Positions 47,349 to 57,900 of a stretch of DNA of 64,000 bases are shown here, piece after piece. The position numbers were made by a program, and so were the translations under genes. How positions within the stretch are numbered: the first letter of the stretch is position 1; each line of letters opens with the position of its first letter. The DNA is from Lactifluus volemus (lineage: Eukaryota > Basidiomycota > Agaricomycetes > Russulales > Russulaceae), in contig WTXI01000143.1 in NCBI GenBank assembly GCA_022376515.1, positions 1-64,000 of the forward strand. Direction: 5' to 3'. The notes below the pieces were generated by a model. The model was not told the DNA's origin. It saw nothing but the letters and a program-made list of their open reading frames with translations, and did no database searches.

Positions 47349-48657
47349 CTATAGGACTTTGGACAACGCACGCAACTCTTTCTCGCCCGTTTTACAGCAT
47401 CCCCCGACCAAAATCCCGCCCCAAACACCTTTTTCAGCAGCCGTGTGTACTATTTCTCCGAGTCTCTCAGCCCACTCTTCTCCTTGTGCGCGCGTCTCTC
47501 CGCTGTACCACCCCCATTTACGCGTCTCCATGTCATACGTCTGACCGCCGTTTGGCTTGAGCACGAGCCAGGGTTTCTTCACGCTGCCAACCCCGGTGGT
47601 AGCGTGCATTTTAGCAAGTGCGTCACTCACAGAAGCGACGGCACTCCCAACGTGAGCGATGGCGGTGCAATTGATACCAAACGCGTCGGGCACTGCGTAC
47701 CGCACGTCTTCACGACCACCACCACGAGCGGCAGGAACGTCGCCAAAGTACGCCGCCAGGACTTGCTCGGCTCCCAAGTGAGCACCTCCACCAGAAGCAC
47801 GTTCCTCTGGGAACTCCCCACTCGTATAGACGGCGCACACCCACCACGGCTTGCGCTCCTCCGGCGCGACCTCGTCTTCGAGAATTGCAACGGCCCGCCG
47901 GATGGCGCGCACCTCGCGAGCGAGCGGGACAGTCTCGAATGCGAGTACATCCACTGCACGCCACGTCTCCTTATCCGCGGCGTACGCGCGCAGCCGCTCG
48001 AGATGGAACGCTGTCAGCTCGTTCTCGGATTGTGCTTCTTGGGCGCGCTCGTCCTCGCGGAAGGCATTACGATTCGGGTGGGTCGGGTCCGGCGGGTACA
48101 CGTAGGCCTGAGGACCATAGGGCGGTGGGTAGTAGCCGTCGAACTCGTGCGGTAACGGCAATGAAGCGCCGTATGCGGCGAGCGAGAGTGCGATCTTGAT
48201 GTTGTCGATGGGAAGATTTGTCTCTGCCACGAATCGGTTACGCGCTTCGGCGGCGAGCATCACGGATGAACGCATTAGTCGTATGGCGTCATCTTGGGAA
48301 TATCCCGCCCTAGCATAGGTAATGAACGAGCCTTGATAACTATCGAACGCGGTGAATGATAAGTGGCGACAAAACCAAAGAAGATTGCCCACGATACAGT
48401 CTCGATGAGACGTGCCCCTGCTCGTAAGAATGAAAGGTGCGCCTCAATAACAGACCCAGGAGTCTTGATCAAGGCTTCCGAAGACCAAAGAGATGAGGCT
48501 GTATCAAGTTGATACTCATCTTCAAGGATCGATCCCTGTCGACGACATCCTCAGTATATCAGCTTACATGTGTGTGGATGAAAACATCCCGATGTACCAA
48601 ACCCCCATCAATCAGTACGCACGATGTAGATGGGAACAGTGTGGAGAGACTAGACAT
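47349..48657 (-). CDS. Homocysteine S-methyltransferase family protein
   Basis: Three exons: 48657-48598, 48535-48393, 48339-47349; 397 aa. It belongs to the zinc-dependent family that moves a methyl group from S-methylmethionine or AdoMet to homocysteine, giving methionine (yeast Mht1/Sam4). Features in order: 'VLIDGGLGS' at the N-terminus, 'IEAHLSFLRAGARLIETVSYQGSF', 'VDVLAFETVP', 'FGINCTAI' with the first zinc Cys, and 'GGILVGGCCKTG' with the Cys pair that completes the zinc site. An acidic insert with 'YYPPPYGPQAYVYPPDPTHPNR' lies around residue 140. The first exon encodes only 20 residues but supplies the DGG motif. Frame intact. Confidence 0.9.
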
Positions 48658-48736
48658 TCTTGCTGTTTAGCATTCGCTGAAAGGTCGGCTAAACGCTAGC
48701 ACAGTCTGTGACGCAAAGTAAAACAAAAAGCAACCT

Positions 48737-48831
48737 TGGTAGCGGCGAGGTTCGAACTCGCGCGGGTTTTCCCCACTGGGAGTCAAGTCATAACTTAAAT
48801 CCAGCGCCTTAGACCACTCGGCCACGCTACC
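48737..48831 (-). tRNA. tRNA-Leu (UAA), with a short intron
   Basis: Minus strand. Acceptor arm GGTAGCG / CGCTACC with discriminator A, D-arm GGCCGAGTGGTCTAAGGC, T-arm with TTCGAAC, and a long variable arm typical of class II tRNAs. The anticodon loop reads TTTAAG, giving anticodon TAA, followed by about 12 extra bases (TTATGACTTGAC) before the 3' anticodon stem. TTAAGT can pair with ACTTGA, the usual anticodon-intron helix of nuclear tRNA introns. The stem has one mismatch in my fold, so the exact intron ends are tentative. Confidence 0.88.
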
Positions 48832-49583
48832 AATCCCTGTTGGTGTCACTGAGCTCGTATAGTCCTGAAAGCCATCCTGATATATCGAGTCGTTGTCAAA
48901 TATCGATATCTCTCCTGCCTCTCGACCATCGATCCTGTGAAATAATCCCGCACGAGATCGATACTGCTCGGTTGGCCGTCTGGAATAGTGACAATTGCCT
49001 GAGACTGGAGTCGTCTGCTAGCCGCACCAGGTACTAGTGAATTCCCTACTCTCCAGGTCAATTACAACTACTCGCATGCATTTTGTGGCTATGTCTATTG
49101 TAGCCTATATCAATATGATATGCTTACGCAGTTAGCAAAGTCCGCGGTGTCCGTAAATTTCATGCAATGCTCATTATGATCCAAGTACCGCACCAGCTGG
49201 TGTCGTTGTTTGGCGAATGTACCACATATTCCGAGTACGATCAATGGTAAGCCAAGTCGGGAGAAATGGAAATACCGAAAGGACGTATGACAAAATCATA
49301 CGAGATAGCGATTGATGAAGGGCCCAGTCTAAGTAAGTTACACCATGAAAGTAATATCTGGATAAACCCCTCGAGGTCTGCGTAGCCAGTCGCAGGGGAT
49401 CTGGTTATGCATCACCGGATCTAGGGCATTAATTGGCTCTACGCCACATATTCGTCGTGTTCCTTGTGCCACTCTTCAAGTGATGCCTCCGGGTATTCCT
49501 TAAAAGTCTCCTTTTACCTTCAGGCAGACGCACATAAGAAGGTGCTGATCCCGTCATGAGCACTGTCTACATGGGCGATCACA
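48832..49583. other. Intergenic
   Basis: About 750 bp between the tRNA and the GFA-family gene; nothing supportable seen. Confidence 0.5.
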
Positions 49584-50148
49584 CTACCATGTCAATCGTA
49601 CTCGGAGCAAAGCTGAATGCCAATAACGCACCATCTCATCGGGTACCTTCAGGTCTGGCTCGTCAATTGCGGACGCGAAAGGATGCAACAACTCTGGACT
49701 GTGTAAAACCAGACGCATTCCGTCACTGATGCGACGCATTGTCAGTGACAAGGATAGCTTACTACGTTTCGTCCCATAGCCAGAGCATCGCCGAGCATTT
49801 TGAGCAGAAATGCCGTTCGGAAGTCGATCGCCTTTCCTCGGCGTACCACGGTCCAATACTGCTTTATATATCCTATTCTCCACCAAGTCACCAACCCACA
49901 CACAACGTCAGCATGTCAAAAACTATGCATTTTAATGAGAATTAAAGGATTAATTCGTACGAAATGTCGTTCTTCCCTTTCGTGATTTGAAGCGTGTGCG
50001 CGTGCGCCCCGAGATTGATCGAACCACCCGTACCCCCCACTTTACGGCAGATGGAACACATGCAGAGCTGATACGGCACTGGCGTGCTAGAATGTACTGT
50101 GAAAGTTACTGCGCCGCAGTGACAGCTTCCCTTGAGCTCGACGGGCAT
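49584..50148 (-). pseudogene. GFA/Mss4-like zinc protein (DUF636 family), 1-nt frameshift
   Basis: Three exons: 50148-49961, 49872-49766, 49698-49584; about 136 aa if the frame were whole. Matches the glutathione-dependent formaldehyde-activating (GFA) fold: 'GSCHCGAVTFTVHSSTPVPYQLCMCSICRKVGGTGG', then 'IYKAVLDRGTP', 'RHFCSKCSAMLWLWDET' and 'PELLHPFASAID'. The four Cys motifs expected to bind zinc (CHC, CxCxxC, CxxC) are all present. Between 'VLDRGTP' and 'RHFCSKC' the frame changes: one base is missing near 49838-49842, and exon 2 has 107 nt where the splice phases need 108. A single missing C in a G/C-rich run could be a sequencing error, so call the gene broken only provisionally. Confidence 0.75.
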
Positions 50149-50813
50149 TGAGGGGACTCACTGGCAAGATGCCGCGGCTAACGGAATCATTTTTGGACAC
50201 GGGCTTATTAAGTCACGGCCCGCGGATTTTTCAAGCGGAGGCATACCCCATATTGGCCATCCCGGCATCACTTTCTCCTGAGTTCTCAAATGTCGCTTCG
50301 CCGCTATCTCGATTGGGAATTTACTGGTTCACTGCATATCACAAAATTTCTGAGCCTCGCATTGGCACTTGAAAATCGGATCCGCGGCGCTCTCGTCTCA
50401 TGACCGCGCCTCTAGCTTGTCATATCATCTGTAAAGCAACGACGCCTTCAGCATAATAGCGGTGCTGCTGCTAGTGGTGTTACCGTGCAGGTGGTAGAAT
50501 ACTCGTGGGACGAGAATGCTCGCAAGCTGCGTAGTGTCGGCGCCAGCAGGCAAAGCTTCCCCGTCGGCGGTGAGGTAACCCATTTACCTTTAGGCACTTT
50601 TCCGTCACACGCCGCTCCCGATTTCCGCGGAACACTAGAAGCCCCTCGCAATCAATAGCTGAAAGCACTCAACTACAGCACTAGCCGACCTACCTTAACT
50701 ACACCGAGGCTACCTGTGAGACCACGCAACGCTTATTGAAAAACGACATTGCCCTGGTATTAAACCGCCATCCAAGTCGCTTCCTCGTTTCCCCTTACCC
50801 TTCCGACTTAACC
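50149..50813. other. Intergenic
   Basis: Divergent promoter region between the GFA-family gene and the CFEM gene. No gene seen. Confidence 0.5.
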
Positions 50814-51374
50814 ATGCTCGTCAGTCGCCTTTATACACTCATTGGTTTAGCGGTGGTGGCAGTCGGGGTGTCTGCTCAGTCCATCGATGCTTGCATCGTC
50901 ACTTGCTTGACCCTCGCTGAAGGTTCAAACACTTGCAACTCTTAGTGCGGCGTTCCTCATCGATCATCTCGCTCCTCTCTGTGTCTGATCTCAGTTCCTC
51001 AATAGCACCAACGTCTCCTGCGTTTGCGCCAGCAAAGCCTACCAAAATCTATCGAGCGCCTGCCTAAAGGCTAACTGCACAACCGCCGATCAGGAGGCTG
51101 CTCTTCAACTTCAAGAAAGTAATTGCGGCAGCACTAGTACTAATGGTATCTACCCTTCACGCCCTTTCTTCGCCCACGTCGTTCGTTGGTAGCTGACCCG
51201 ACATCCAAAGCTTCATCATCCGCTGCTGCCTCCGGGACGGCAGCTTCCGCCTCTGGGACCTCTTCATCCACCGCCAAGTCGTCGAGGGCCATCGCTCCAA
51301 TTGAACAGTTGCCATTCCTCACGACCATCATCACCATTGCGGGTGTCGCTCTTGGGGGTACCCTTGCCTTGTAA
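50814..51374 (+). CDS. CFEM-domain, probably GPI-anchored cell-surface protein
   Basis: Three exons: 50814-50944, 51006-51145, 51193-51374; 150 aa. Signal peptide 'MLVSRLYTLIGLAVVAVGVSAQ', then a cysteine-rich domain of about 65 residues: 'DACIVTCL', 'NTCNS', 'SCVCAS', 'ACLKANC', 'ESNCGS' - eight Cys in CFEM order. This is followed by a Ser/Ala-rich stalk and a hydrophobic C-terminal tail ('TTIITIAGVALGGTLAL'), as in GPI-anchored proteins. CFEM proteins are fungal cell-wall or secreted proteins, some of which bind haem. Exon 1 must splice from TTA|GTGCGG to CAATAG, because the exon-1 frame otherwise meets a stop at once and the CAG acceptor just upstream would put the CFEM domain out of frame. 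Confidence 0.85.
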
Positions 51375-52166
51375 CTCATAAACCTCACGAAGCGAAGGAA
51401 TCTTCATAATTTAGTAATAAATAAACGCTTTTATGCACAGAGGGATCGGAAACGAAACAGGACAGATTAAATGACGTCACGATACCCCTCCTCTATCTCG
51501 GGTCCATTTATTGCGGAGACCGTTGCATGAGTAGCCTGGTAACCAATTTGTGCTAGATCCGTTTGGCATACACAAAAGTCCGCTATTCACTCTGCGGCAA
51601 TACGTTGGAGAATCGACTCCATCCCTTCTCCGATGTTTGTCGCATAAATATATTCCGCTGCAAATATATGACGGCATTATGCGTCCTTCACAAAGTCCTT
51701 CAGTTCAAGATGCGATGAAACTTGAAGGTCATGTTGCTTTCAAGACTCGGAGCAAGAAATAAGCGAGCGTAGTCTTCTGCTCACCACCTGTGACGTTACA
51801 AGGTTGTCCACCCAGTCTCATTGGGTGTCTTTCCTCGTCGGGGGTATGATATCGACACTTCCTACCCTCTCCCCAATTTGCACGATAGGATACATGGCGC
51901 TTGCAGAGACACAAACCCCATTAAGCCTTGAACCTTGAAGATGCGAAAGAGCAGGTGTGCAATTGTAAGCCTAAAGATAATGCTTTACAGCGCCGATCTC
52001 ATAGTCTGATGCACTTCTCCAACCTCGTCTTCGTCGATTGGAGAGCGCGTATCCAGTACCAAATACTCTCCATGAGCGACCACCTGCACCGACTGAAAAT
52101 GATGGTGTATCACCACGACACCGACAATATACAATGACGGAATTGCCTAAAACAGAGCCATCAATT
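51375..52166. other. Intergenic
   Basis: About 800 bp between convergent CFEM and DOMON-b561 genes; no supportable feature. Confidence 0.5.
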
Positions 52167-53863
52167 TTAGCATTTGTTTTTGTCTGGAGGCTGACGCGGA
52201 AAAGGCACGATGCTCACGATCAACAGAATACCGCAAAAGAGAGGACTGTCGCCGGCTGCGACAAAGCCAAGCCAGGCAACATAAAAGGCGAGCACGACAA
52301 TTGTCACGCCTAGCCCCATGAGCAACGCGGACTGTGTGCGCGCGCGATCCCGCACTGGAGTATGTTGGGCCTGGAATCCCACCACACACTGCAGGCCGTA
52401 TAATAGCAACAGACCGATACCCCACCACTGCGTAAAGTCAGTACAGCTTATATTACCACCACCAAGCCATGTCATCGGATATCTTACCTTGTGCCCAGTG
52501 TCAGAGTCGTTCCTCTCTGTGAAAAGGTATATGATCATACCTCCCGCGATGAGCGCGCCAGCTAGAAGAACGTTGGGCGGTGGTGTATGTATAGAACCAA
52601 GGGGGTGTACGCACCGACGTGGAACTGCAAAGTCTGGTGCAGATCGAACGCGGTGGAGCTTCCCGTCGCCTTTGTGTAACGCGCCACGAGGGCGCCGGAC
52701 GGGATGACGAATAGGAATCCGGCGATGCAGAGCGCGGCATGGAGAAAGCTTGCAAACCCGCCACCACCACCACTTTTTCCTGATGCTCCCTTCTCTGACT
52801 CATCTATCTTGGCATCCACTTGTCCTTCATCACCGTTCTCGGCAGCGTCTGGAGCAGAGAGAGGAGGCGGAGGTATGTCGGCGTCGGCCGTAGTGGGGAT
52901 GCGCGTCAAGTTGAGCACGTCCTGCCCAGACCAGTGATGAACCGAGATGGGCACGTTCTCGTCTGCAGAACCCGGTGACGTGCGACTGAACGCCATGATG
53001 ATCTCTTGCAATCCATCTGGAGGGGCCTGTAACCACGGCAGAGCAATCAGCCTCAAATGCCGTCCTCATTTGACATGGGGACTAGAATACGTACTGGTCG
53101 GGTGAATGCCATTTGGGGATGCTCCTCTGTGACCTACAAAGGCCACATCATAAATCAGAACAGAGCTGGGGCGCATGGGTGGGTAAGCGAGCCGGACGAC
53201 GCACCGATGTCCCCTCCATATAAAGTGTAGCAGTAAATGGAGGATCCGGGTCGGGTTCTGGCATTACCTCGAATGGCGCCTTGCGCTGTGAGAGCGTCAC
53301 GGAAGAGTATGAGCCGTCCTCATCGCGTGACGGCCACATTATCACCATTGGACTTCCGCCCATCATTTCCCCAAAGCCACTTGAGGAAAGAACGGCGACC
53401 CATCGCGCCTAGGAGTCAACATCCGGTGGAGAGAAAAAGGATAGAAATCACAAGAAATACTACGTACATGGCCATCCAACCCAATTCTTGTTCGCCAGTA
53501 CTCCGCAAGGTATCTGTGCGCACGCGATGTTCATCAATATGTTGTGAGGTTTCGCAAAAAGGACATACATCGTGCCACGTCACCCTCCACGTCACATTCG
53601 ATACACATGGCCTGTCAAAAAAGTCTATGTTCGTCTTTCCAGTTATATATAGTCACGAACGTACTTCACTGCACAGCGAGTCATGGGCAGAGCCAGAAGG
53701 TAATTGTCTAGCATGCTGTGCCTTTTGGTTTTGCAAATCAGGGGCTACTTTACCGAATAACATTTGTCCTCACAGGTCTCACCGAACGTATGTTGACCGA
53801 TTCCGCTCCGGTCGTTAGGATAATGAGTGAAGTGAAAAGGAGAGCGAACAAGGACTTTTTCAT
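52167..53863 (-). CDS. DOMON-cytochrome b561 membrane protein
   Basis: Nine exons: 53863-53754, 53707-53665, 53611-53569, 53513-53468, 53379-53205, 53133-53095, 53026-52615, 52561-52488, 52427-52167; 400 aa. Signal peptide (MKKSLFALLFTSLIILTTG), then a DOMON domain ('LCSEAMCIECDVEGDVARYTL', 'GWMAIGFGEMMGGSPMVIMWPS', 'SYSSVTLSQRKAPFE', 'IIMAFSRTSP'), an acidic/Gly-rich linker and a b561 module with about five membrane helices. Role by family: secretory or plasma-membrane haem protein passing electrons across a membrane. Histidines expected to bind haem are seen in 'FLHAALCIAGF', 'FDLHQTLQF' and 'TGHKWW'; the fourth, normally in a NxxHxxxG context, is not found ('TQSALLMGLGV'). Decayed relatives lie at 61.4-64 kb. 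Confidence 0.85.
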
Positions 53864-54956
53864 AGTTTAAGTACCACAGAGAAGGAGAAATAAAGATGAC
53901 ACAGTCGGTCAGGCGCTGCTCCCGAGTTGCATGACTCGGATTCTCGGACACTGACTGCTGGTGTTATTGTCACGACAGACAGGAAGTCGGTAAGAAGAAG
54001 TTGGCTTATTGAAACTCCGAGGCAAACTGAATGTCCTTAATTGACTGCGGAGTTTGAATAAGCCATTCCTGCTGTCACGTGTGTGAAAAGAATCTAGATC
54101 TGTCACACTCAAGACCGGCCGCATACCGCCCGCGTAGTTTGCATACGGCTATCATTTTTGATGCCTAGGTTTGACCTTCTGTACCCCGATTTTGAAATAA
54201 TAATAACGGACTTTCGTTTACTATACCTCAGTGAAGACGTCTGGCCACGCTCGAGAAATATTTTAGGAGTAGGGATTCGTAGAGAGAGGTGGATGCCAGC
54301 ACCATTCTTTCATTTCTTCTGCGGTCACTGGCACCCGTACCTCGTTTCTCTCTGTGCATGCTTTGTGTTTACCTGTCCTGATATCTAGACCGCTCATAAT
54401 TTGACACTTGCCAGGCTGGCGTCCTTCAACATACTGATTCCATCGCCAGCCTCAAGAATACCCGTTGGAGGTGCAGTTGCTTGCGGCTCGCTAGGGTGGC
54501 CACGCAGCTGCTTGGCATGGGCAGGACCCAGTCCAGCCTTCCAATAATCCAAATACCAACGGCGGCTAAGGATTGAGTCTTTCTCAACGGTTTTCTCCAT
54601 CATGATGACAGAGTTCAGACCACATCCAGGTCTTGGGACTTGGGAGTGGACAGGTGTGGGACATTGGCCAGCTGGCGGACGTTGGAGTAAGTATTAATCT
54701 GCGGTATAGACGCATCACTGTCGTTCTACTAGATGCCAGTGTCTCCGATGAGACCTTGGCGATTTCGGGGCGAAGAAAGGACCTGAGAAGAGAAGGAGAA
54801 AGAAATCAGGCTGATATGAGACTCGTCTCCGTCCGAGTGAGCCCCATACGAAAAGCCAATAATCATGATACATTTCACCGCTTTATAATAAGAATACTAG
54901 TACTAATTCCGTTGCAAGAATGATAACTAATCGAGGTTTGGCTGCTAAATGCGACA
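53864..54956. other. Intergenic; part copied at 63010-63260
   Basis: About 1.1 kb upstream of the DOMON-b561 gene. 54160-54360 resembles 63040-63230 (for example 'CTTTCGTTTACT' and 'TTCATTTCTTCTG' against 'CTTCGTTTACT' and 'CGTTTCTTCTG'). Open frames at 54394-54603 and 54633-54923 are unsupported. Confidence 0.5.
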
Positions 54957-57900
54957 TTAGGTAGATGAACCGCGATCGTATACGGCAACCCAATCTAATC
55001 CATGAACAAATTTTGAGAAATCTACCTCGGTTCTGTCTTTGCCCGCAATCCAGACCGTGTTAGCTTTGTGAAGGTATGGCCGGTGAATGGGAGGAATCCA
55101 TAAAAGGAGTTCTTCATCTTCCCCATACATCCATCCATCACTATGGACCGGGAACTTCTCCATAAAGTGATATTTCTCAACAACATCTCCTCTGGGCTTC
55201 CCTACATGAATCGTGTATCTCGTAAGGTCGAGGTGATAGGCTGCCCAATCAGAGTGGACGCACCAGAGTTGGTCGATTGGGAGAGTCTGGAGACGAGCTC
55301 ACAACATCCTGTTCTGTTGTGGCATCCCACATGCGAATCGTGCAATCATCTGAGGCCGAAATACCCGTTGCCCGTCTGGTGAGAATGCGGTGGAGCGGAC
55401 ACACTCAGCGTGTCCAATAAATGGGCCCGCTATGGCCACCCCTGTTGCAGAATCCCACAAGCGAATTGTGCGATCATCCGAGCAGACACAATGCGCCGCC
55501 CGTCGGTGAGAATCCAACGACCTAACGATATCCGCGTGTCCAGTAAATGGGACACTATACTTGGCCTGACGCAGAATCCCACACCGAATCGTGCATCGAA
55601 CGAGGCTGAGGCAAGTCTCTGCCCATCTGGTGAAAATGCAATAATTGACCCTTCAGTGTGACCAGTAAACGGCCCGCTATGCTCTTCTGTCGCAGCATCC
55701 CATACGCGAATCGTGCAGTCCTTCGAGGAAGACGCGATGCGTTTCCCGTCTGGTGAGAATGCAACAGAGAAGACAGCCTCAGTGTGTCCAGTAAACGGGC
55801 CCGCTACAACCTCTCCCGTTATGGCATCCCACACACGAACCGTGCGATCGTTCGAGGCTGACGCAATGCCTGTCCGTCCGGCGAGAAGCAACAGAGTAGA
55901 TAATATCGGTATGTCCGGTAAATGGGCCGCTGCAATATTTCCTGTTGCAGTATCCCACACACGAATCGTGCGATCTCGCGAGGCGGAGGCGACCCGCCGC
56001 CCTTCAGGCGAGAAAGCAACAGAAATGACCCAATTGTGTGACCAGTAAATGGGCCTGCTGTGACCTCTCCTGTTGCGGCATTCCACACACAAAGGTGCAA
56101 TCTGGAGAGGCAGAAGCTATCCGCTGCCCATCAGGTGAGATTGCAACAGAAAAGATAGATTGGGTATGTCCAGTAAATGAATCCCTTCCCTCTCCTTTTT
56201 TGGCATCCCACACGCAAACTGTCGATCTGCCGAGGCCGAGGCAATGCGCTGCCCGTCCGGCGAGAGCGCAACAGAAAATATCGATCGGTATGTCCAGTAA
56301 ATGGGCCTGCTACGATCTGCCCTGTTGCGGATCCCACACGCAAATCGTGCAATCAGCGAGGATGAGGTATGTGGACCCGTCCGGTGAGAATGCAATGAGT
56401 AGATAGCATTGTGAGTCCAGTGAACGGGCCGGCTACGACCTGTCCCGTTACTGTGTCCCAGACACGAATGGTGCAATCGTCAGAGGATGCGACGTGCTTC
56501 CCATCCGGTGAGAATATAACACACCGAACGCATGTAGTGTGTCCAGTAAACGGGCCGCTATGACCTCTCCGTTGCGCATCCCACATGCGAATCGTGCAAT
56601 CTTCAGAGGCAGAGGCGATACGTTGCCCGTCTGGTGAGAATGTAACACAGGACCTAGCGATGTGTCCAGAAATGGGCCTGCGACGACCTCTCCAGTTGCG
56701 GCATCCCAAACACGGATTGTGATCGTCCGAGGACGAGGCGATGTGTTGTCCGTTCGGTGAGAATGCAACGCATCTGACCCAACTCGTGTGTCCAGTAAAT
56801 GGTCCCGCTACTATCTCTCCTGTTGCGGCATCCCACACGCAAATCGTGCGATCGGCCGATGCCGAAGCGATGCGTTTCCCGTCAGGCGAGAATGCGACAG
56901 AGAAGACGAGATCGTGTGTCCAGTAAACGGTCCCGCTACAATTTCCCCCGTCGTTGCATCCCATACCGAATCGTGCATCTCCGAGGCTGACGCAATCCGG
57001 TGCCCATCTGGCGAGAATACAACAGAGTAGACATTCCGTCATGTGCTCGAATCGTCATTTCCAATGCTGGCCAATCAGTTAACTGTCCGCGCCTCAGACC
57101 CAATGTGCGGGAGTATAGGTGAAGGTGGTGCTCGACGATGCGGAAGAGGGTGGCGCGAAAGGGAGAGCAGATATATATATATGCGGGACGCTTCTTGATA
57201 TCGCCATCCCGAAATACCGCACAAAGCGAATGCGTCATTGACTAATGCCAATATGTCCTCAACCTCTGATTGGGATGATTGCTGCAATTGAACCCATAGT
57301 TACTACATGTCGTACAGCGTGATACGATGTGCCTACCTTCCGTTGATCAGACCGCAACCATGTGTTCAGAGATGCCAGTGCCTGTGAAGCAAGACTGACA
57401 CTGTTCTTGATGCTAAGCACTTCCAGCCAAAAAAGGAATCTTGTCTTGAACAGCGATCGAAGTTTTGGAAAGAGATCCTGTTCGATACCGAGGCGTTCTA
57501 AATGATCACCCCAGAAAACGCACGCATACGATAGAGCAGGTGGAATATATTTGGAATTCGAGATTCGAGATCTGGCACATCCTGTTGGCAAGGTATGACG
57601 ATTCCAGTTTGCAAATATTGAATTTGAGGTTATTAGCATTAATCCAAGACAGGAATGTGCCAACTGACGATGAGCCTTGCCAAGGTCGATGTGAAATACC
57701 CCACTCCTCTCATTGGCCAGGAAGTCACGAAATGAGGTGTGGAGAGGAACGATCGGGAGGGTATCATCGGATGAGGTCACATTGCTGAGAAGTGAGCCAA
57801 GGTGACGGAGCATCTCAACAACGCAATCGGAATCCTCGGAATCGGAATCTTCGGGTCAGAGTCCTCGGGATCATCCTTGGGTGCATGCTGTCGCAGAATA

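Noticed and set aside
54394..54603. 69-codon minus-strand ORF ('RRWYLDYWKAGLGPAHAKQL')
   Set aside because: No recognisable family, no supporting exon nearby, and its region is not preserved as an open frame in the 63-kb copy.
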